Source: Sphingomonas sp. RIT328 (GTDB lineage Bacteria > Pseudomonadota > Alphaproteobacteria > Sphingomonadales > Sphingomonadaceae). From it: DNA of 36,826 nt. Under the pieces are notes generated by a model. That model made no database searches. It had not been told where the DNA came from and worked only from the letters and a program-made list of their open reading frames with translations. A program made the position numbers and the translations under genes. Location of the stretch: positions 1 through 36,826 of the forward strand of contig NZ_JFYV01000029.1 of assembly GCF_000632225.1 (NCBI RefSeq), written 5' to 3'. Within the stretch, counting starts at the first letter, position 1, and every line of letters starts with the position of its first letter. Positions 8,089-21,275 of the stretch are shown here, piece after piece.

Positions 8089-8868
8089 TCAATCGTCGAA
8101 CACCGGCGGGCGCTTGGCGAGATTGGCGGCGACTGCCTCCATCATCGCCGGGCGGCCGATCACCTTGAGCTGCTCCTCGGTTTCCGCGGCGAGCATCGTC
8201 CGCGGATCGGCATCATGCGCCATGTTGAGCAGGCGCTTGGCACCGCGGATCGCCGGCGGGCTGCGCCCGGCGATCGTGCGGGCGAGCGCCAGTGCCGCCG
8301 CCAGCGGATCGGCGTCGAGCCGCGTCACGAAGCCCTGCGCCAGCGCTTCGTCGGCGGCGAATTCCCGCGCGGTATAGACGAATTCGCGCAGCACGTCGTC
8401 GCGCACCGATCCGCGCCACAGCGCAAAGCCCGCCATGTCGGGCACCAGCCCCCAATGCAGCTCGCGGATCGCGAAGCGCGTGTCGGGCGCGGCGATGCGG
8501 ATGTCCGCGCCGGCCATGATCTGGAAGCCGCCGCCGAAGGCGACGCCGTGCACCGCAGCGATCACCGGCATCGGCAATTGCCGCCAGCCCCAGCTGACAT
8601 GCTGCGGCAGGATCGCGCCGGCGGCGTTGCGCGTCGTCGCGACGCCCGATCCGCCCTGCGCCATGCTCGCCATGTCGAGCCCGGCGCAAAAGCCGCGTCC
8701 CTCGCCCGACAGCACGACGCAGCGCACGTCGCGGCGGTCGGCGAGCGCATCGATCGTCGCGCCGATGCCCTCGAACATCGCCGGGTCGATCGCGTTCATC
8801 TTGTCAGGCCGGGCGAGGCGGACGTCGGCGATGCCATCGGCGACGGCGAGGGTGACGCGATCGTGCAA
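8089..8868 (-). CDS. Enoyl-CoA hydratase/isomerase (crotonase) family protein
   Basis: 259 aa, the usual length for the family. The start is TTG at 8868, with GGGAGAGA about 5 bases upstream; no ATG gives a better N-terminus. Oxyanion-hole segments are GRGFCAGLDM (57-66) and GVAFGGGFQI (108-117). Glu136 (in RELHWGL) and Glu162 (in LREFVYT) align with the two catalytic glutamates of hydratases (Glu144 and Glu164 in the rat enzyme), so hydration of a trans-2-enoyl-CoA is plausible. The exact substrate is not determined. It is divergent from two hotdog thioesterases 89 bases away, suggesting a shared acyl-CoA theme. Confidence 0.88.
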   Translation of the reverse strand: MHDRVTLAVADGIADVRLARPDKMNAIDPAMFEGIGATIDALADRRDVRCVVLSGEGRGFCAGLDMASMAQGGSGVATTRNAAGAILPQHVSWGWRQLPMPVIAAVHGVAFGGGFQIMAGADIRIAAPDTRFAIRELHWGLVPDMAGFALWRGSVRDDVLREFVYTAREFAADEALAQGFVTRLDADPLAAALALARTIAGRSPPAIRGAKRLLNMAHDADPRTMLAAETEEQLKVIGRPAMMEAVAANLAKRPPVFDD

Positions 8869-8957
8869 GACTCTCTCCCACAGCAGGGGGCCCGATCCGG
8901 CCTCGGACGCTACCCCGGTGCGTTGCGCTACTGCGGATGGCGTGTAGAGACAATGCG

Positions 8958-9383
8958 ATGAGCGGCTTCAACATCGACGCATTCATGGCGCACCGCTTCG
9001 GCGGCCATGCCGGTGCGCTCGGCATCGTCTATCATGCGAAAGGGCCCGGCTGGGTCGAGCTCGCCCTGCCCTATCGCGACGCGCTGATCGGCGATCCGGC
9101 GAGCGGCGTGCTGGCGTCGGGCCCGATCATCGCGCTGATGGACATGGCGACGAGCATCGCCGTGTGGGTCAAGCGCGACCGGTTCGCGCCGCAGGCGACG
9201 CTCGACCTGCGGGTCGACTATCTCCGGCCGGCGGTGCCGGGGCGGACGGTGATCGGCCGCGGCGAATGCCTGCGGCTGACCCGCTCGATCGCCTTCGTCC
9301 GCGGCATCGCCTATGACGAGACGCCCGACGATCCGCTCGCACAGGTCGCGGGCACCTTCATGCTGATGGACCGCGCGGCATGA
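8958..9383 (+). CDS. PaaI-type hotdog thioesterase (first of a pair)
   Basis: 141 aa from the ATG at 8958 (TAGAGA about 8 bases upstream); an alternative in-frame ATG at 8937 adds seven residues but has no clear ribosome binding site. A single hotdog domain covers most of the chain: SGPIIALMDMATSIAV (54-69) is the central helix, and LDLRVDYLRP then PGRTVIGRGE are the typical strands. The usual HGG before the helix is replaced by ASG, and Asp62 is the probable catalytic acid. It probably hydrolyses an acyl-CoA thioester. Its stop overlaps the start of the next gene (ATGA), so the two are translationally coupled. Confidence 0.85.
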   Translation: MSGFNIDAFMAHRFGGHAGALGIVYHAKGPGWVELALPYRDALIGDPASGVLASGPIIALMDMATSIAVWVKRDRFAPQATLDLRVDYLRPAVPGRTVIGRGECLRLTRSIAFVRGIAYDETPDDPLAQVAGTFMLMDRAA

Positions 9384-9775
9384 GCCCGCTCGACGCGCTG
9401 CCGCCGTATGCCGAGCTGCTCGGCATCACCCTCACCCCGCGCGACGGCGCCGCGCCGACGCTGCTGCTGCCGTTCCGCGACGCGGTGCTCGGCCGGCCCG
9501 GCTTCCTGCACGGCGGCGCGATCGCCGGGCTGCTCGAGGTCGCGGCGATCGTCTCGCTGCAACATGCGCTCGCCGGTGAGGGCGGCGGGCGGATCAAGCC
9601 GGTCAACGTCACCGTCGACTTCATGCGCGGCGGCCGCGACAAGCCGACCCATGCCGAGGGGATCGTCACCCGGCTCGGTACGCGGATCGCCAATGTCGAG
9701 GCGCTGGCCTGGCAGGACGACCGCGCCCGCCCGATTGCCAGCGCGCGGATGAACTATCTGATCGTGCGGGAGTAG
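9380..9775 (+). CDS. PaaI-type hotdog thioesterase (second of a pair)
   Basis: 131 aa, starting inside the stop of the preceding gene (ATGA at 9380-9383). It has the classical hotdog signature: FLHGGAIAGLLEVAA with His44, Gly45 and Gly46 and the acidic residue Glu53 on the central helix, followed by KPVNVTVDFMRGG. It is paralogous in fold to the upstream gene but divergent in sequence, so the two may form a hetero-oligomer or act on different acyl-CoAs. It ends 27 bases before the convergent shikimate dehydrogenase-like gene, with no obvious terminator between. Confidence 0.86.
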   Translation: MSPLDALPPYAELLGITLTPRDGAAPTLLLPFRDAVLGRPGFLHGGAIAGLLEVAAIVSLQHALAGEGGGRIKPVNVTVDFMRGGRDKPTHAEGIVTRLGTRIANVEALAWQDDRARPIASARMNYLIVRE

Positions 9776-9802
9776 CTCGGACCGACCGGCATCTCTCAGG
9801 TC

Positions 9803-10630
9803 TTACCCCCGCGCCACCCGCTCCGCCTCGGCGACCTGTTCGGGGGTCGGCGTCACCCCGGTGTAGAGCACGAATTGTTCGAGCGCCTGCAACGTCCCGA
9901 TCGCCGCGCCGGTGATCACCGTCTTGCCCGCCGCGCGCGCGGCGCGGAGCAGCGGCGTGTCGGGCGGCAGCGCCACCGCATCGAGGACGATCCCGGCCGC
10001 GGCGATCGTCTCCGCCGGAAAGGCGAGCGCATCCGCATCCGCCCCCTCCATGCCGAGCGGCGTGACATTGGCGAGGAGGTCGGCGCGCTCCGCCGCCACC
10101 TCCGCAGCCCAGCGCCAGCCGACCGAGGCGGCGAGCGCCTGCCCGCGCTCGGCATTGCGCGCGACGATGACGCCATCGGTCAGCCCGGCATCGCGCAGCG
10201 CCGTCGCCACCGCCTTGCCCATCCCGCCCGAACCGCGCAGCATCACACGCGCCGCCGGATCGATGCCGGCCTGCTCGACCAGCGTGCGCACCGCCGAATA
10301 ATCGGTGTTGTAGCCCGTCAGCCGGCCATCGTCGTTGACGATCGTGTTGACGCTGTCGATCGCCGCCGCCGATCCCTCCAGGCGATCGAGCAGCGGGATC
10401 ACCGCTTCCTTGAACGGCATCGAGATCGCGCAGCCGCGGATGCCGAGCGCGCGGATGCCGCCGATCGCGGCGGGCAGATCGGTGGTGGTGAACGCCTTGT
10501 AGACATAGTCGAGGCCGCACAGCTCGTAGAGCCGGTTGTGGAAGCGCGTCCCGAAATTGCTCGGCCGCGCCGACAGCGACATGCACAACCGGGTGTCGCG
10601 GCCGATCAGGGGTTTGGGGGGTGTCGTCAT
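9803..10630 (-). CDS. Shikimate dehydrogenase-like protein (SDH-L / HI0607 type)
   Basis: 275 aa. The start at 10630 gives MTTPPKPLIG before the conserved LCMSLSARPSNFG; a frame extension of 30 residues upstream has no family resemblance. The catalytic Lys74 (in SMPFKE), Asn95 (in DSVNTIV) and Asp110 (in GYNTD) correspond to the shikimate-binding Lys, Asn and Asp of AroE. The Rossmann loop is GSGGMGKA (133-140). The N-terminal pattern RPSNFGTRFHN is that of the Haemophilus HI0607 subgroup, known for weak shikimate oxidation, rather than of true AroE. It probably uses NAD(P), and its physiological substrate is uncertain. No other aromatic-pathway gene is nearby. Confidence 0.85.
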   Translation of the reverse strand: MTTPPKPLIGRDTRLCMSLSARPSNFGTRFHNRLYELCGLDYVYKAFTTTDLPAAIGGIRALGIRGCAISMPFKEAVIPLLDRLEGSAAAIDSVNTIVNDDGRLTGYNTDYSAVRTLVEQAGIDPAARVMLRGSGGMGKAVATALRDAGLTDGVIVARNAERGQALAASVGWRWAAEVAAERADLLANVTPLGMEGADADALAFPAETIAAAGIVLDAVALPPDTPLLRAARAAGKTVITGAAIGTLQALEQFVLYTGVTPTPEQVAEAERVARG

Positions 10631-10751
10631 GCGGCGGTGATAGGCGCTCCATGGCGCGTCGCCAACAACAGCGGCGCCGGAGACGCGATGACCGGTGCAA
10701 GGCAAACCGTCTCTCCACATCGGTTCGAGGCCTCGGCAAAACCGTGTCAGT

Positions 10752-10838
10752 GCTCCTGCGCAAGCAGGAGCCTAGGGCCGCAAACGCTACATGGCGTTGT
10801 CTGCTTGACCCTGTGTTCCTGCTTTCGCAGGAACACAG
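10752..10838. repeat. REP-like pair of intergenic hairpins
   Basis: First hairpin: GCTCCTGC and GCAGGAGC around GCAA (10752-10771). Second: CTGTGTTCCTGC and GCAGGAACACAG around TTTC (10811-10838). Both share the TCCTGC-loop-GCAGGA core, as in REP/BIME elements. They lie in the 262-base gap between two minus-strand genes; I see no gene in the rest of that gap. Confidence 0.65.
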
Positions 10839-10892
10839 TCATTGAAGACCATGCTCCCTGTTCACAGAGGCCACGTTCGGCCGATCCGCCCC

Positions 10893-12032
10893 CTACCGCG
10901 GCGTCAACCGGATCAACCGCCCCGCCGACTTGCCGCCGTCCTCGATCAGCCAGATCGCGCCGTCGGGCCCCTGGTCTACGTCGCGGATGCGCGCGCCCAT
11001 CGGCCATTGGTCCGCCTTGCCCGCGGTCTGGCCGTCGAGGTCGACGTGGACGAGCGACTGGGACGACAGGCCGCCGATGAAGGCATCGCCCTTCCACTGC
11101 GGGAAGAGATTTCCTGAATAGATCATCAGCCCGCCCGGCGAGATCACCGGGTTCCACCAGACCTTGGGCGGCTCATAGCCGTCGCCCGGCGCATGATCGG
11201 GGATGTCGCGGCCGTCGTAATGGCTGCCGTTCGATACGGTCGGCCAGCCATAGTTGCGGCCGGGCAGGATCAGGTTGAGCTCGTCGCCGCCCTTCGGCCC
11301 CATCTCCTGCTCCCACAACCGCCCCGCGCCGTCGAAGGCGATGCCGAGCAGGTTGCGATGGCCATAGCTCCATACCTCCGGCGCGAAGCCCTTGACGGCG
11401 AGCGGGTTGCCCGGCGCGGGCTTGCCGTCGAGCGTCAGCCGCAACACCTTGCCGAGCGTCGCCTGCGGATCCTGCGCCGGCGTGAACTTCTGCCGTTCGC
11501 CGTTGGTGAAGAACAGCGACTGGCCATCGGGTGCAAAGGCGATGCGGCCGGAATAATGGCCGTCCCCCGCGACGAACGGCCGCGCCTGGAACACGGCCTC
11601 GATCTCGCCGAGCCGGTCGCCACCCCGGCCGTCGTCGCGCAACCGGCCGCGCGCCAGCACGACGCCCTTGCCGCCCGCGCCCTTCGCCGAATAGCTGAAA
11701 TAGATTCGCCGGCTGGTCGCGAAATCGGGCGCGGGAACGACATCCATCAGCCCGCCCTGCCCGGCGCTGTCGACGGGCAGCGTCGCGATCGTCTGGCGGC
11801 GCTTGCCGTCGGCGGACAGCAGGATCATCTGCCCCGCCTTTTCGGTGACGAGGATGCGCTCGTCGGGCAGGAAGGCGATCGCCCAGGGCGAGACGAAATC
11901 GGCGATCACCGTCTCGCGGAACGGCTTGGCCGAGGGCGGCGTCTCCCCCGCCTGCCCCGCTGCCGCGATCGAAGGGGCGCCCGCACCGGCGAGCAAGGCG
12001 AGCGGCAGGGTGGCGAGCAGAGTGAGGCGCAT
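10893..12032 (-). CDS. Periplasmic PQQ-dependent aldose sugar dehydrogenase (glucose/sorbosone dehydrogenase family)
   Basis: 379 aa. The start at 12032 has CGGGAGA about 5 bases upstream. A signal peptide covers about residues 1-25 (hydrophobic core LLATLPLALLAGAGA). A six-bladed beta-propeller of the GSDH/YliI type follows: VSPWAIAFLPD (about 47-57), GHYSGRIAFAPDG with His159 as the likely catalytic base, and YGHRNLLGIAFD with Arg226 as a likely PQQ ligand, then WEQEMGPKGGDELN. It should oxidise aldose sugars in the periplasm with PQQ as cofactor. No PQQ synthesis gene is in the window. It is divergent from the rimP operon. Confidence 0.9.
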   Translation of the reverse strand: MRLTLLATLPLALLAGAGAPSIAAAGQAGETPPSAKPFRETVIADFVSPWAIAFLPDERILVTEKAGQMILLSADGKRRQTIATLPVDSAGQGGLMDVVPAPDFATSRRIYFSYSAKGAGGKGVVLARGRLRDDGRGGDRLGEIEAVFQARPFVAGDGHYSGRIAFAPDGQSLFFTNGERQKFTPAQDPQATLGKVLRLTLDGKPAPGNPLAVKGFAPEVWSYGHRNLLGIAFDGAGRLWEQEMGPKGGDELNLILPGRNYGWPTVSNGSHYDGRDIPDHAPGDGYEPPKVWWNPVISPGGLMIYSGNLFPQWKGDAFIGGLSSQSLVHVDLDGQTAGKADQWPMGARIRDVDQGPDGAIWLIEDGGKSAGRLIRLTPR

Positions 12033-12086
12033 GTGAGTCTCCCGGATACACCCGGTCGCAAACGCTCCGGCGACAACGATGGATGC

Positions 12087-12115
12087 TTGTATCGCCCGAC
12101 AGGTCGGCGTATATG
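12087..12115 (+). promoter_or_regulatory. Possible promoter of the rimP-infB operon
   Basis: TTGTAT (12087-12092) and TATATG (12110-12115) are separated by 17 bases. The -10-like box matches consensus at 4 of 6 positions and the -35-like box at 3 of 6. It would give a leader of about 130 bases before rimP. Confidence 0.35.
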
Positions 12116-12116
12116 A

Positions 12117-12206
12117 CGGCTGCCTTCTCTTACATCGTCAGGTGAAAGAGGCTGCGGAGGATCTCCCCCGCGGCGGCGAAGACGCATATTCCCGCGGCGG
12201 CAGCCG
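12117..12206 (+). other. Structured leader before rimP
   Basis: CGGCTGCC (12117-12124) is complementary to GGCAGCCG (12199-12206), closing a 74-base internal region. Within it CCCGCGGCGGC occurs twice (12167-12177 and 12191-12201). No open frame with a credible start fits here. A regulatory leader RNA is possible; the known family, if any, was not identified. Confidence 0.3.
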
Positions 12207-12252
12207 CAATCCTTTCCCGGCGGCGGGCAGCCGCATGATTTCTGGAGCCTGC

Positions 12253-12840
12253 ATGGCGGACATCGCCCTTCTCACGCAATTGATCGAACCCGAGGCCCGC
12301 GCGCTGGGTTTCGACCTCGTGCGCGTGAAGATGTTCGGCGGCAAGTCCGACCCGACCCTGCAGGTGATGGCCGAGCGCCCCGACACCGGCCAGCTGACGA
12401 TCGACGATTGCGCCGACCTGTCGCGCCGCATCTCCGACCGGCTCGACGCCCTCGAAGCCGAGGGCAAGGACCCGATTCCGGACGCCTATCGGCTCGAGGT
12501 GTCGTCGCCCGGCATCGACCGGCCGCTGACCCGCCCGCAGGACTATGCCAACTGGGCCGGGCATGAGGCGAAGATCACGCTCGTCGAGAAGATCGACAAC
12601 CGCAAGATCCTGACCGGCGACATCGTCGGCATCGACGGCGACAGGGTGACGATCGATGTGCGCGGCCACCAGCCGATGACGGTCGCGCTCGACCAGGTCC
12701 ACGACGCCAAGCTGACGATCACCGACCGGCTGCTCGCCGCCACCGCGCCTTTGTCTTCGGACGGCGCCGACGAATTCGAAGAGGTGTCCGACGACACCGA
12801 CAGCAACGACACCCATGCCCTGAACGAAGGACAGCAGTAA
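12253..12840 (+). CDS. Ribosome maturation factor RimP
   Basis: 195 aa. The ATG at 12253 has GGAG 5 bases upstream and gives MADIALLTQLIEPEARALGFDL, the normal RimP N-terminus; the open frame extends 58 codons further upstream without similarity. The hallmark YRLEVSSPGIDRPL is at 79-92 at the end of the N-terminal domain; an SH3-like C-terminal domain follows to about 165, then an acidic tail. RimP binds the 30S subunit and is needed for its maturation. It is the first gene of the operon, and its stop is one base before the nusA start. Confidence 0.93.
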   Translation: MADIALLTQLIEPEARALGFDLVRVKMFGGKSDPTLQVMAERPDTGQLTIDDCADLSRRISDRLDALEAEGKDPIPDAYRLEVSSPGIDRPLTRPQDYANWAGHEAKITLVEKIDNRKILTGDIVGIDGDRVTIDVRGHQPMTVALDQVHDAKLTITDRLLAATAPLSSDGADEFEEVSDDTDSNDTHALNEGQQ

Positions 12841-12841
12841 G

Positions 12842-14473
12842 ATGGCCACCGTCGCCACCGCCAACCGCGCGGAACTGATCGCGATCGCCAATTCGGTCGC
12901 TTCGGAGAAGATGATCGACAAGAGCATCGTCATCGAGGCGCTGGAAGAGGCGATCCAGCGCGCCGCGAAGACGCGCTACGGCATCGAGAACGACATCCGC
13001 GCCAAGCTCGATCCCAACACCGGCGATCTGCGGCTGTGGCGCGTCGTCGAGGTGGTCGAGGCGGTCGACGATTATTTCAAGCAGGTCGACGTCAATCAGG
13101 CGCAGAAGCTCCAGAAGGGCGCGGTCGTCGGCGATTATATCGTCGATCCGCTGCCGCCGATCGAATTCGGCCGCATCCAGGCGCAGGCGTCGAAGCAGAT
13201 CATCTTCCAGAAGGTGCGCGACGCCGAGCGCGACCGCCAGTATGAAGAGTTCAAGGATCGCCAGGGTGAAATCATCACCGGCGTCGTCAAGCGCGTCGAA
13301 TTCGGCCATGTCGTCGTCGACCTCGGCCGCGCCGAGGGCGTCATCCGCCGCGACCAGCAGATCCCGCGCGAAGTGGTGCGCGTCAACGACCGCATCCGGT
13401 CGCTGATCCTCAACGTCCGCCGCGAGAACCGCGGCCCGCAGATCTTCCTCAGCCGCGCGCACCCCGACTTCATGAAGAAGCTGTTCGCGCAGGAAGTGCC
13501 CGAGATCTACGACGGCATCATCACAATCCAGGCCGCCGCGCGCGATCCGGGCAGCCGCGCCAAGATCGGCGTCATCAGCCGCGACAGCAGTATCGATCCG
13601 GTCGGCGCCTGCGTCGGCATGAAGGGCAGCCGCGTCCAGGCCGTCGTGCAGGAGATGCAGGGCGAGAAGATCGACATCATCCCCTGGTCTCCCGATATCG
13701 CCACCTTCGTCGTCAATGCGTTGCAGCCGGCGTCGGTCAGCCGCGTCGTGATCGACGAGGAAGAGGAGCGGATCGAGGTCGTCGTCCCCGACGACCAGCT
13801 CAGCCTCGCGATCGGTCGCCGCGGCCAGAACGTCCGCCTCGCCAGCCAGTTGACCGGCAAGGCGATCGACATCCTCACCGAGCAGGATGCGAGCGAGAAG
13901 CGCCAGAAGGAATTCACCGAGCGCACCGAGATGTTCCAGAACGAGCTGGACGTCGACGAGACGCTGGCGCAGCTGCTCGTCGCCGAAGGCTTTGGCGCGC
14001 TCGAGGAGGTCGCGTATGTCGAGCTCGACGAGATCGCCGGCATCGAGGGCTTCGACGAGGACCTCGGCCAGGAATTGCAGAGCCGCGCGCAGGAAGCGCT
14101 CGATCGCCGCGAGGCCGCCAATCGCGAGGAGCGGATCGCGCTCGGCGTCGAGGATGCGCTGATCGACATGCCCTATCTGACCGAGGCGATGCTGGTCACG
14201 CTCGGCAAGGCGGGGATCAAGACGCTCGACGATCTCGCCGATCTCGCCACCGACGAGCTGGTCGAGAAGAAGCGCGTCGAACCGCGCCGCCGCAACGAGG
14301 ACGCGCCCAAGCGCCCCGAGCCGAAGGGCGGCATCCTCGCGGAATATGGCCTCAGCGACGAGCAGGGCAACGAGATCATCATGGCGGCGCGCCAGCATTG
14401 GTTCGCCGACGAGGAGGCTCCTGCCGAAGCCGAAGCCCATGCCGACGCCGACGCGGCGGACGGACAGGCCTGA
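12842..14473 (+). CDS. Transcription termination/antitermination factor NusA
   Basis: 543 aa. The ATG at 12842 is preceded by GAAGGA. Domains in order: N-terminal RNA-polymerase-binding domain (about 1-135), S1 domain (about 141-205, QGEIITGVVKRVEFGHVVVDLG), KH1 (GACVGMKGSRVQ, near 253-264), KH2 (SLAIGRRGQNVRLASQ, near 320-335), and a helix-hairpin-helix-like acidic region from about 375 (LVAEGFGALEEVAYVE). The C-terminal tail is Ala/Asp/Glu-rich. It modulates pausing, termination and antitermination. Its TGA overlaps the ATG of the tautomerase gene by one base, indicating coupled translation. Confidence 0.96.
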   Translation: MATVATANRAELIAIANSVASEKMIDKSIVIEALEEAIQRAAKTRYGIENDIRAKLDPNTGDLRLWRVVEVVEAVDDYFKQVDVNQAQKLQKGAVVGDYIVDPLPPIEFGRIQAQASKQIIFQKVRDAERDRQYEEFKDRQGEIITGVVKRVEFGHVVVDLGRAEGVIRRDQQIPREVVRVNDRIRSLILNVRRENRGPQIFLSRAHPDFMKKLFAQEVPEIYDGIITIQAAARDPGSRAKIGVISRDSSIDPVGACVGMKGSRVQAVVQEMQGEKIDIIPWSPDIATFVVNALQPASVSRVVIDEEEERIEVVVPDDQLSLAIGRRGQNVRLASQLTGKAIDILTEQDASEKRQKEFTERTEMFQNELDVDETLAQLLVAEGFGALEEVAYVELDEIAGIEGFDEDLGQELQSRAQEALDRREAANREERIALGVEDALIDMPYLTEAMLVTLGKAGIKTLDDLADLATDELVEKKRVEPRRRNEDAPKRPEPKGGILAEYGLSDEQGNEIIMAARQHWFADEEAPAEAEAHADADAADGQA

Positions 14474-14715
14474 TGCCGTTCGTCTCGATCCGACTGGCGG
14501 GCAGCGCCACGCGCGAGCAGAAGGCGGGGATCGTCGCCGACGTCACCGCATCGCTGGTGACGCGGCTGGGCAAGAACCCGGCCGCGGTCCAGGTCGTGAT
14601 CGACGAGGTCTCGACCGAGAATTACGGCGCCGGCGGCCAGCTGATCGCCGACCGCGACGCCCCCGCCGCCCCGCCGCCATCGAGGGAGGACGCGCATGCG
14701 GTTCCCTCACAATGA
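14473..14715 (+). CDS. 4-oxalocrotonate tautomerase-fold protein
   Basis: 80 aa. The ATG overlaps the nusA stop (TGATG). After Met removal, Pro1 is the N-terminus as in the family, and the chain aligns without gaps to 4-oxalocrotonate tautomerase over about 60 residues (REQK near 13-16, ENYGAGG near 48-54). However, the two substrate-binding arginines are lost (position 11 is Ala, 39 is Gln) and Phe50 is Tyr. Thus the fold and the catalytic proline are kept but the dicarboxylate-binding site is not. A 20-residue Pro/Ala-rich tail follows. Placement between nusA and ylxR is unusual; function unknown. It might be a tautomerase with another substrate or a non-enzymatic hexamer. Confidence 0.85.
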   Translation: MPFVSIRLAGSATREQKAGIVADVTASLVTRLGKNPAAVQVVIDEVSTENYGAGGQLIADRDAPAAPPPSREDAHAVPSQ

Positions 14716-14820
14716 GACGCTAGGGCTCCAGCAGATTGGCGACGGGCGACGCGACCCGCGGGTGACCGCGGGATCGCATATGCCTGCGCGTCACGCCGTG
14801 CCGGCGACGCGAGGCCGCAC

Positions 14821-15551
14821 ATGACCGATCCCGTCCGCAAGTGCATCCTCACCCAGGACCGCGATCATCGCGAGAATCTCATCCGGCTGGCGATCGCGCC
14901 CGACGGACAGGTGCTGCCCGACGTACGCGCCAAGGCCCCCGGTCGCGGCGCGTGGATCGGCGTCACCCGCGCCGCGCTGGAAGAGGCGATCGCCAAGAAG
15001 AAGCTGCGCGGCGCGCTCGCCCGCGCCTTCAAGGGCGCGGAGCTCGTCATCCCTGACGACCTGCCCGAGCGGATCGCCACCGCGCTCGAACGCAATGCGC
15101 TCGACCGGCTCGGTCTCGAATCGCGGTCGGGCCTGTTGCTCACCGGATCGGAGAAGATCGAGACCGCGGCGCGCGCCGGGCAATTGCACGCGCTCTACCA
15201 TGCCGCGGACGCGGGCAGCGACGGCAACCGCAAGCTCGACCAGGCGTGGCGGATCGGCGCGGATCGCGAAGGATCCGCGCTGCGAGGCGTTGTTTTGCCG
15301 ATGCCGCGCCCCATATTGTCGTTGGCGCTGGGCCGCGAGAATGTGGTACACATCGGCCTGACCGACCGCGCTGCCGCCGCGCGGGTGAGCGATGCGCTCG
15401 ACCGCTGGCTGCATTTTATCGGACCTGAACCCACTCCCGTGCCTTGCGAAACGGCCTCGCAAGGCGCATCGGCGCCCGGACTTTCCTCAGCGACTCTGAG
15501 GGATGCATCCGACGGGCTGCGACCGGCCGTAGACGTGAACGAGGAATTTGA

Positions 15552-15555
<4 letters not shown>
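14821..15555 (+). CDS. YlxR-family RNA-binding protein with L7Ae-like domain
   Basis: 244 aa. The N-terminal YlxR/DUF448 domain (about 1-85) starts with the hallmark RKCILT (6-11) and contains GRGAWIG. Residues of about 97-190 resemble an L7Ae/L30e-type RNA-binding fold (RSGLLLTGSEKIETAARAGQ), a combination known in alphaproteobacteria. A poorly conserved acidic tail follows to the end. The ATG at 14821 has GAGG about 8 bases upstream; 105 bases without a gene separate it from the tautomerase. Its TGA overlaps the GTG start of infB (GTGA at 15552-15555). It probably works in RNA processing or translation with its operon partners. Confidence 0.88.
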
Positions 15556-18395
<2,840 letters not shown>

Positions 18396-18402
18396 ATACG
18401 GT

Positions 18403-18424
18403 CCCTCTCCCAGATGGGAGAGGG
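18403..18424. terminator. Hairpin at the palindrome centre, downstream of infB
   Basis: CCCTCTCCC at 18403-18411 pairs with GGGAGAGGG at 18416-18424 around AGAT; the A and T can also pair, leaving GA as the loop. The same 9-base arms occur in the hairpin at 8041-8061, so this is probably a native intergenic hairpin just after the infB stop (18393-18395). It may act as a transcript end, although no T-run is visible. Beyond 18424 the sequence is a mirror of infB, so the hairpin is the likely point where the fold-back arose. Confidence 0.55.
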
Positions 18425-18431
18425 ACCGTAT

Positions 18432-21271
<2,840 letters not shown>

Positions 21272-21275
<4 letters not shown>

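Noticed and set aside
7612..8961. 449-codon plus-strand frame across the 88-aa gene and the crotonase
   Set aside because: It crosses a terminator and an antisense gene and has no recognisable domain; a shadow frame.
10621..10845. 74-codon frame containing LLRKQEP and LLSQEHSH
   Set aside because: The similarity to other predicted proteins arises from translating REP-like hairpins, not from a real gene.
12719..14440. 573-codon open frame antisense to nusA
   Set aside because: The nusA sense frame is unmistakable; the antisense protein is a low-complexity Asp/Leu/Arg/Ala composition typical of reading GC-rich codons backwards.
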